Source of the DNA: CALKWS01 sp048594865
Lineage (GTDB): Bacteria; Actinomycetota; Actinomycetes; Actinomycetales; Beutenbergiaceae
Assembly: GCA_048594865.1 (NCBI GenBank)
Contig: JBMDWZ010000144.1
Coordinates: 1 to 51,704, forward strand
Reading direction: 5' to 3'
DNA length: 51,704 nucleotides
Both the position numbers and the translations under genes were made by a program. Of the stretch, positions 47,240-51,704 are shown in pieces. The notes below the pieces were generated by a model. That model saw only the letters and a list, made by a program, of their open reading frames with translations, was not told where the DNA came from and searched no databases. Position 1 is the stretch's first letter. Each line of letters starts with the position of its first letter.

Positions 47240-47599
47240 ATGAACATCCTGGACACCATCGACGCAGCCTCGGTTCGCGACGACATTCCCGACTTCCGCG
47301 CCGGTGACACCGTGCGCGTGCACGTGAAGGTCATTGAAGGTACCCGCTCACGTATTCAGGTTTTCCAGGGCGTTGTGATCGCCCGCAACGGTGGCGGCGT
47401 CCGCGAAACCTTCGCGGTTCGTAAGGTCAGCTTCGGTGTGGGCGTGGAGCGTACTTTCCCGCTGCACTCGCCGACCATCGACCACGTCGAGGTCGTCAGC
47501 CGCGGCATCGTGCGCCGCGCGAAGCTGTACTACCTGCGCGACCGCCAGGGCAAGGCCGCGCGTATCCGTGAGCGTCGCGAGACCACCCCGTCCGCCTGA
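47240..47599 (+). CDS. rplS: 50S ribosomal protein L19
   Basis: 119 residues. DFRAGDTVRVHVKVIEGTRSRIQVFQGVVIARNGGGVRETFAVRKVSFGVGVERTFPLHSP is diagnostic L19, at the 30S-50S interface. The frame extends 28 codons upstream to 47156, but the ATG at 47240 follows GAAAGG and yields the normal N-terminus (MNILDTIDAASVR). A 189-base leader separates it from trmD. Confidence 0.96.
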   Translation: MNILDTIDAASVRDDIPDFRAGDTVRVHVKVIEGTRSRIQVFQGVVIARNGGGVRETFAVRKVSFGVGVERTFPLHSPTIDHVEVVSRGIVRRAKLYYLRDRQGKAARIRERRETTPSA

Positions 47600-47611
47600 T
47601 CGCAGGTAGCG

Positions 47612-48364
47612 GTGACCCGGGAGTCTGACGGTCAGGAACCCCCGACCGAACCAGATGAGGTAGAGCCAGAAGCCGAGCCGCGCAAGGGCGACAAGCCCAA
47701 GCGCGGCCCGCTGGCCACCTTCCTGCGCGAGACCACCATTGTGGTGGTCTGCGCTCTGGTGCTCTCCTTCGTCATCAAAACCTTCTTCGCCCAAGCGTTC
47801 TTCATCCCCAGCGTGTCCATGCAGGACACCCTGGACGTCGGAGACCGCCTACTGGTGAACAAGCTTGTCCCGGCGGTCCAAGAGATCGATCGAGGCGACG
47901 TCGTCGTCTTCACCGATCCAGGTGGCTGGTTGACTCACCAACCTGCCCCGGAGCCAAACGCTCTGCAGCAGGTACTGATCTTCATCGGCGTGTACCCGGC
48001 CGACGCAAATGAGCACGTGATCAAGCGTGTGATCGGCGTGGGCGGGGACAATGTGGTGTGCTGCGACGACTCCGGGCGCATTAGCGTCAACGGCGAACCG
48101 TTGGATGAGACGTATCTGGCCAGCGGGGTCGCGCCGAGCACCGAAGAGTTCGACGTCACCGTCCCGGAGAACCACCTGTGGCTGCTGGGGGACAACCGGT
48201 CCAACTCGGCGGACTCTCGCTTCCACGGCGGTGCCGCCGGCGGCGGGTTCGTACCCGAACGCAATGTGGTGGGCCGAGCGTTCGTCATCCTATGGCCCGC
48301 GGATCGCCTCACGTGGCTCTCGAATCCCGAGGACGTCTTCGCTCGAGTGCCGGAGCCCAACTAG
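47612..48364 (+). CDS. lepB: Signal peptidase I
   Basis: 250 residues. An acidic cytoplasmic N-terminus of about 40 residues and a single membrane anchor (about 41-62) precede the catalytic domain. The nucleophile is Ser69 in PSVSMQDTL and the general base is Lys138 in VIKRVIGVGGD; GDNRSNSADSRFHG is the conserved box E. It removes signal peptides from exported proteins outside the membrane. The start is the GTG at 47612, 12 bases after rplS. Actinobacterial type-I peptidases of this size are common. Confidence 0.94.
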   Translation: MTRESDGQEPPTEPDEVEPEAEPRKGDKPKRGPLATFLRETTIVVVCALVLSFVIKTFFAQAFFIPSVSMQDTLDVGDRLLVNKLVPAVQEIDRGDVVVFTDPGGWLTHQPAPEPNALQQVLIFIGVYPADANEHVIKRVIGVGGDNVVCCDDSGRISVNGEPLDETYLASGVAPSTEEFDVTVPENHLWLLGDNRSNSADSRFHGGAAGGGFVPERNVVGRAFVILWPADRLTWLSNPEDVFARVPEPN

Positions 48365-48368
48365 GTTT

Positions 48369-49061
48369 ATGCGTAGCCGGATTCGGCCGCCAAGCCGCGA
48401 AACCGAGCGGGAACTGTTCGCCGCCGGTCACACTCTGGTGGCGGGGATGGACGAGGTGGGTCGCGGTGCGCTCGCCGGGCCGGTGAGCGTTGGCGTCAGC
48501 GTTATCGATGCCGGCACCGGCCGGATTCCGGCGGGGCTTCGGGACTCCAAGGTGTTGCGTCCTCAGGTGCGCGAGGCGCTCTGTGATCCGATTCGCCGGT
48601 GGAGCCGGGCGAGCGCGGTCGGTCATGCCAGCGCCGCCGAAATCGATGCCGTTGGGATCATTGGGGCCCTACGCCTGGCCGGCCAACGGGCGCTGGCCAC
48701 GATCACCGAGGCCGGGCTGGAGCCAACGGTGGTCATCCTCGACGGCCGGCACAACTGGCTGTCTACGCCGCCTGGAATGCCCAAAGCGGTGCCGGACCTG
48801 CCGGTGGTCATGCGGGTCAAGGCCGACCTGCACTGTGCGTCGGTGGCGGCGGCGTCCGTGCTCGCCAAATGTGAACGCGACGGCATGATGGCTCAGTTGC
48901 ACCCGGACTATCCGCAGTACGGGTGGGCGGGGAACAAGGGATACGCTGCCCCGGAGCACCTGGACGCGCTGCGCCAAGACGGGCCAAGTCAGTGGCATCG
49001 GCGAAGTTGGGCGTTGCCCGGTGCTACCCAGTGGGTGGAAGAGGGCATGATAGATCTGTGA
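48369..49061 (+). CDS. rnhB: Ribonuclease HII
   Basis: 230 residues, removes RNA from RNA/DNA hybrids and single ribonucleotides from DNA. Active-site acids appear in GMDEVGRGALAGPV (Asp-Glu pair), ILDGRHN and KADLHCASVAAASVLAK. The start ATG is at 48369, four bases after lepB; the frame is open far upstream inside lepB, but those starts would be inside the peptidase. Ends in a GTGA overlap with the DUF2469 gene. Confidence 0.94.
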   Translation: MRSRIRPPSRETERELFAAGHTLVAGMDEVGRGALAGPVSVGVSVIDAGTGRIPAGLRDSKVLRPQVREALCDPIRRWSRASAVGHASAAEIDAVGIIGALRLAGQRALATITEAGLEPTVVILDGRHNWLSTPPGMPKAVPDLPVVMRVKADLHCASVAAASVLAKCERDGMMAQLHPDYPQYGWAGNKGYAAPEHLDALRQDGPSQWHRRSWALPGATQWVEEGMIDL

Positions 49062-49363
49062 GTGCCGACGACTTGGAAAACTACGAGACCGACGCCGAGC
49101 TTGCGTTGTACCGCGAGTATCGAGACGTCGTGAGTCTCTTTTCCTACGTGGTGGAGACCGATCGCCGGTTCTACCTGGCAAACCACGTAGACCTGCAAGT
49201 GAGATCCGCTGGTGGGGAAGTGTTCTTCGAACTGACCCTGGCCGATGCCTGGGTGTGGGACGTGTACCGATCGGCACGGTTTGTGCGCTCGGTGCGGGTG
49301 GTGACGTTCAAGGACGTCAACATCGAAGAGCTCTCCAAGGCCGACCTGGAGCTCCCTAACTAA
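49058..49363 (+). CDS. DUF2469 family protein
   Basis: 101 residues, about the length of the conserved actinobacterial family (for example M. tuberculosis Rv2901c). Sequence includes DLENYETDAELALYREYRDVVSLFSYVVETDRRFYLAN and DVYRSARFVRSVRVVTFKDVNIEELSKADLELP. It is small, acidic and probably cytoplasmic, and usually follows rnhB. No function is established. Start is a GTG overlapping the rnhB stop by four bases; the longer open frame is an artefact. Confidence 0.92.
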   Translation: MSADDLENYETDAELALYREYRDVVSLFSYVVETDRRFYLANHVDLQVRSAGGEVFFELTLADAWVWDVYRSARFVRSVRVVTFKDVNIEELSKADLELPN

Positions 49364-49420
49364 GTCCTCTTGGCCTGGGTGCCCGTGCACCGACGCTTAG
49401 TTTCCCCGGCGGCTGAGGTC

Positions 49421-49446
49421 CCATCCACAGCCCCGCGCTTTCCACA
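49421..49446. other. Two DnaA-box-like motifs before yraN
   Basis: CCATCCACA (49421-49429) and CTTTCCACA (49438-49446) each match seven of nine bases of TTATCCACA, in the same orientation. The 148-base gap between DUF2469 and yraN has no other feature. Chance matches are quite possible. Confidence 0.25.
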
Positions 49447-49511
49447 GAACCTCCGACTTCCGGCACTACCCCGGCGGCCGCATGCGCCACCCTGGGTGGT
49501 GGAGGTGCGGC

Positions 49512-49877
49512 GTGAGTGGATCGATCAAGGGGCGCGGCGACCTAGGCAAACTGGGGGAGCGGGTGGCGGTGCAGGTGTTGGAGCGCGCCGGGCTGAGGAT
49601 CTTGGAGCGGAACTGGCGCTGCCGGGAGGGCGAGATCGACGTGGTCGCTTGCGATGGCCAATGTTTGGTGATCGTGGAGGTCAAGACCCGAACCTCCACC
49701 CGGTTCGGAACGCCCGCCGAGGCCGTCGCCGGGCGCAAACTTGGGCGGCTGCGACGGCTTGCGGGACTGTATGCGGCGTCCCAGAGCGTGCGCTATGACG
49801 CGGTTCGGATCGACGTCGTGGCGATCCTGAGGCGAGCGGGCCGCACCTTTGTGCAGCATCTGAAAGGCGTGAGTTAG
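49512..49877 (+). CDS. yraN: YraN / UPF0102 family endonuclease-fold protein
   Basis: 121 residues. DLGKLGERVAVQVLERAGLRILERNWRCREGEIDVVACDGQCLVIVEVKTRTSTRFGTPAEAVAGRKLGRLRRLA has the PD-(D/E)XK-like core (GEIDVV and EVKTR). Family members are tied to Holliday-junction or natural-transformation functions, but activity is unproven. The GTG at 49512 follows a perfect GGAGGTG; the upstream ATG at 49482 is less likely. In many actinobacteria yifB and dprA follow; here they do not. Confidence 0.9.
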   Translation: MSGSIKGRGDLGKLGERVAVQVLERAGLRILERNWRCREGEIDVVACDGQCLVIVEVKTRTSTRFGTPAEAVAGRKLGRLRRLAGLYAASQSVRYDAVRIDVVAILRRAGRTFVQHLKGVS

Positions 49878-49899
49878 GGCCAGCAATTACAGTGCACCA

Positions 49900-50751
49900 A
49901 TGAGCGATTCGAACGCGCGGGTGCTGGTGACCGGTGCCGATGGCCGGATTGGGCGAGCGACCGTGCAGGCGCTACTGGATCAGGGATACGCGGTCACTGC
50001 GCTGTCCCAGGAGTGGCAAGGCTCGACGCCCGCGGATCGGCAGATCAGCGTCGACGCGACCGACGCCCAGGCCGTCACCGACGCACTTGCCGACGCTGAC
50101 GCCGTCGTGCACCTCGCTGCCATTCCGCACCCGAGTCTGTCGCAGCCCTATCCGGGATATCGACTGAACACCAGCGCGACGTTCAACGTGCTCAGCGCCG
50201 CCGGGCAGGCGGGCGTGCGGCGGGCGGTGATCGCCAGCAGCATCAATGCCACCGGCATCCCGATGAACCGGCGTGACGTGTTGCCCGCGTACTACCCGCT
50301 CGATGAGGAACTTCCAGCCGACCTGGACGACTGGTACTCGCTATCCAAGGCCAGCGACGAGCTCACCGCGCAGATGGCCGCCAGCGCTTGGGGGATGTCG
50401 GTGGTGGCCTTCCGGTACCCGCGGGTGGACACGATGGCCAACCTGCGCGCCGCGCTCGGCGGTATCGAAGAAGATCCGAGTAAGTCGGTGCGCGAGGGGT
50501 GGTCTTATCTCGACGTCCGCGACGCCGCGCGCGCTAATGTCGCCGCGTTGGAAGCGCCCATCACCGGAGCGGTGGTGATCAGCCTGGCGGCGGATGACAC
50601 CCTCAGCCGGCGACCGTCGATGGAGTTGCTGGAGGAGTTTGCGCCAGGGGTGCAGGTGCGAGGCGAGGTCGAGGGCAATGGGTCGCTCGTGGACACCTCC
50701 CGGGCGCGCGAACTCCTGGGATTCACCGCGCGGTACTCCGTGCACGACTGA
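49900..50751 (+). CDS. NAD(P)-dependent epimerase/dehydratase-family oxidoreductase
   Basis: 283 residues, extended short-chain dehydrogenase fold. The nucleotide loop is VTGADGRIGRATVQALL, the DAVVHLAAIPHPS strand is the typical NAD-contact region, and catalytic Tyr and Lys occur in WYSLSKASDEL. ASSINATGI takes the place of the more usual ASS motif. The substrate is probably a sugar nucleotide or a small carbonyl compound, but sequence does not tell. It follows yraN after 22 bases and converges on the glucanase gene. Confidence 0.86.
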   Translation: MSDSNARVLVTGADGRIGRATVQALLDQGYAVTALSQEWQGSTPADRQISVDATDAQAVTDALADADAVVHLAAIPHPSLSQPYPGYRLNTSATFNVLSAAGQAGVRRAVIASSINATGIPMNRRDVLPAYYPLDEELPADLDDWYSLSKASDELTAQMAASAWGMSVVAFRYPRVDTMANLRAALGGIEEDPSKSVREGWSYLDVRDAARANVAALEAPITGAVVISLAADDTLSRRPSMELLEEFAPGVQVRGEVEGNGSLVDTSRARELLGFTARYSVHD

Positions 50752-50772
50752 GGGCTGCGGCTCAGCACAACT

Positions 50773-50793
50773 GCCGGTCCGGCACGCACCGGC
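50773..50793. terminator. Hairpin between convergent genes, candidate bidirectional terminator
   Basis: GCCGGT (50773-50778) pairs with ACCGGC (50788-50793) around a nine-base loop in the 71-base gap between the epimerase gene and the glucanase gene. No T-run is present. Confidence 0.35.
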
Positions 50794-50822
50794 CGCCACG
50801 GGCCTAGGCGCGCGCGTGAACG

Positions 50823-51704
50823 TCAGTAGCGCCCATCCGAGGGCTGGTATATGCGCACGTAGTCGATGATGAACTCGTGCTTCGACGCGGTGCTCGAATC
50901 GGGGTCTCCAGGCATCGCACCACCGACGGCGGTGTTCAGGCGAATGAAGAACTTCTTGTCTGTGAAGGCATCGTCGTACCACGACAGATCGTCGGATCCG
51001 ACCCGGGAAACCATCTCGTCATCGACGAAGAACCGGATCTCGGTGGGAGTCCACTCCGCGGCGAACGTGTGATAACCGGATGAGAAGTCCTGGGTATCGG
51101 GCAGCATGCTGGTGGAGGTCCACATGTCGTGCGTGCCCGAGTAGTCATAGTGCAGGCTCTGATTGTTTACGCCGGCCAGCCAACCATCGTTCGGCCCGGA
51201 TCCATTGGGTTCCAGCACGTCGATCTCACCCGTGCCGCCGCCGACCGGTCGGAGCCAGAACGCGGGCCACATCCCTTTGGACGTTCCTTGCTCGACCGGG
51301 ACGATCGCCCGAATCTCCATGCGCCCGTAGGTGAAGTCGAACGCCCCCTGGTTGTGAACGTGGCCGGACGTCCAGGTGTAACCATCGGGTTCGTACGGTG
51401 AGGAACGGCCCTCGCAGGTGGATATGGGTTGGTCCACACGCTCGGTGGTGATCACCAGGTTGCCACCGTCAACTCGGACGTTGTCGTCATAGAGGCAGTG
51501 AATCGAATCTCCGCCGACGCCATAGGTGGAGTTGTCATAGACGTACCAATCGTCGGAGAGTTCAACGCCGTCGAATTCGTCGTTCCAGACCAACTCCCAG
51601 TCCGATTGTGGCCGCACCGGAGCGGGTGCCTCGCCGCCTCCTCCGGCTACGAGCTCTCCGCCGAAGGTGATATTCGGCGTCGACCGGTAGTTGGAGATGA
51701 CCTT
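50823..51704 (-). CDS. Partial glycoside hydrolase family 16 (beta-glucanase-type) protein
   Basis: The frame is open to the window's right edge, so the N-terminus is missing; about 293 C-terminal residues are visible. The catalytic motif GEIDVLEPNG contains the nucleophile and acid/base glutamates of GH16. SDWELVWNDEFDG, GRMEIRAIVP and MWPAFWLRP are the typical beta-sandwich strands, and HTFAAEWTPTEIRFFVDDEMV forms the cleft region. Upstream of it, a Gly/Ala/Pro linker and the residues KVISNYRSTPNITFGGEL suggest a further extracellular domain. The protein probably hydrolyses beta-1,3- or beta-1,3-1,4-glucans outside the cell. Its signal peptide must lie outside the window. Confidence 0.9.
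   Translation of the reverse strand, partial: KVISNYRSTPNITFGGELVAGGGGEAPAPVRPQSDWELVWNDEFDGVELSDDWYVYDNSTYGVGGDSIHCLYDDNVRVDGGNLVITTERVDQPISTCEGRSSPYEPDGYTWTSGHVHNQGAFDFTYGRMEIRAIVPVEQGTSKGMWPAFWLRPVGGGTGEIDVLEPNGSGPNDGWLAGVNNQSLHYDYSGTHDMWTSTSMLPDTQDFSSGYHTFAAEWTPTEIRFFVDDEMVSRVGSDDLSWYDDAFTDKKFFIRLNTAVGGAMPGDPDSSTASKHEFIIDYVRIYQPSDGRY

Noticed and set aside
1..51704. tRNA, rRNA, transposase, integrase or attachment sites
   Set aside because: Looked for in the intergenic gaps and among the proteins; none seen. A tRNA hidden in antisense to a gene cannot be excluded by eye.

Overview
The window looks like chromosomal DNA of a high-GC Gram-positive actinobacterium, plausibly of the Micrococcales type. 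Evidence: strong G/C bias at third codon positions, frequent GTG starts, many ATGA/GTGA stop-start overlaps, actinobacterial families (DUF2469, DUF4233, an MshA-like glycosyltransferase), an ileS T-box with an apparently ultrashort Stem I, and the order smc-ftsY-amtB-glnK-glnD-ffh-amidohydrolase ... rpsP-khpA-rimM-trmD-rplS-lepB-rnhB-DUF2469-yraN, which as I recall is close to Mycobacterium tuberculosis Rv2922c-Rv2898c. I see no rRNA, tRNA, insertion sequence, prophage or CRISPR array.

Region by region: (1) 1-3383 holds three related secreted lipoproteins with acidic linkers around an NYN-nuclease/LOTUS protein; the last lies behind an AI-2E-type membrane protein and a HAD hydrolase. (2) 5231-10083 is a T-box, ileS and folC. 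(3) 10126-16862 is an accessory block between folC and the DUF4233-ndk pair that often follows it: a DUF1905/YdeI protein, an MFS exporter, a DUF418 membrane protein coupled to a cysteine-synthase-fold enzyme, and a PTS-type dihydroxyacetone kinase operon dhaKLM. (4) 17803-26065 is a divergent catabolic locus. Leftward: a TIM-barrel isomerase-like protein, a 3-hydroxyacid dehydrogenase, a FadR-type regulator, a PHP metallohydrolase and a glycosyltransferase. Rightward: a DhaK-DhaL fusion kinase, an RpiB-like and a TpiA-like isomerase. The last three match the known tetrulose route to erythrose 4-phosphate.

(5) 26128-38563 is the smc/ftsY/nitrogen-control/ffh core, with a GlnD lacking its usual C-terminal ACT domains. 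(6) 38655-44293 holds a sugar ABC importer without ATPase and a YtrA-type regulator with its ABC exporter. (7) 44485-49877 is the ribosomal/translation cluster, including a TrmD fused to a GNAT domain. (8) 49900-51704 has a short-chain dehydrogenase/epimerase and a secreted GH16 glucanase running off the window.

The best candidate for something not well described is the divergent catabolic locus. It could be a pathway from a C5 sugar acid to erythrulose and on to erythrose 4-phosphate, under one regulator with a candidate operator in the shared promoter. The lipoprotein family at the left edge is a second candidate. All family assignments come from reading the translated sequence by eye; no database search was possible.
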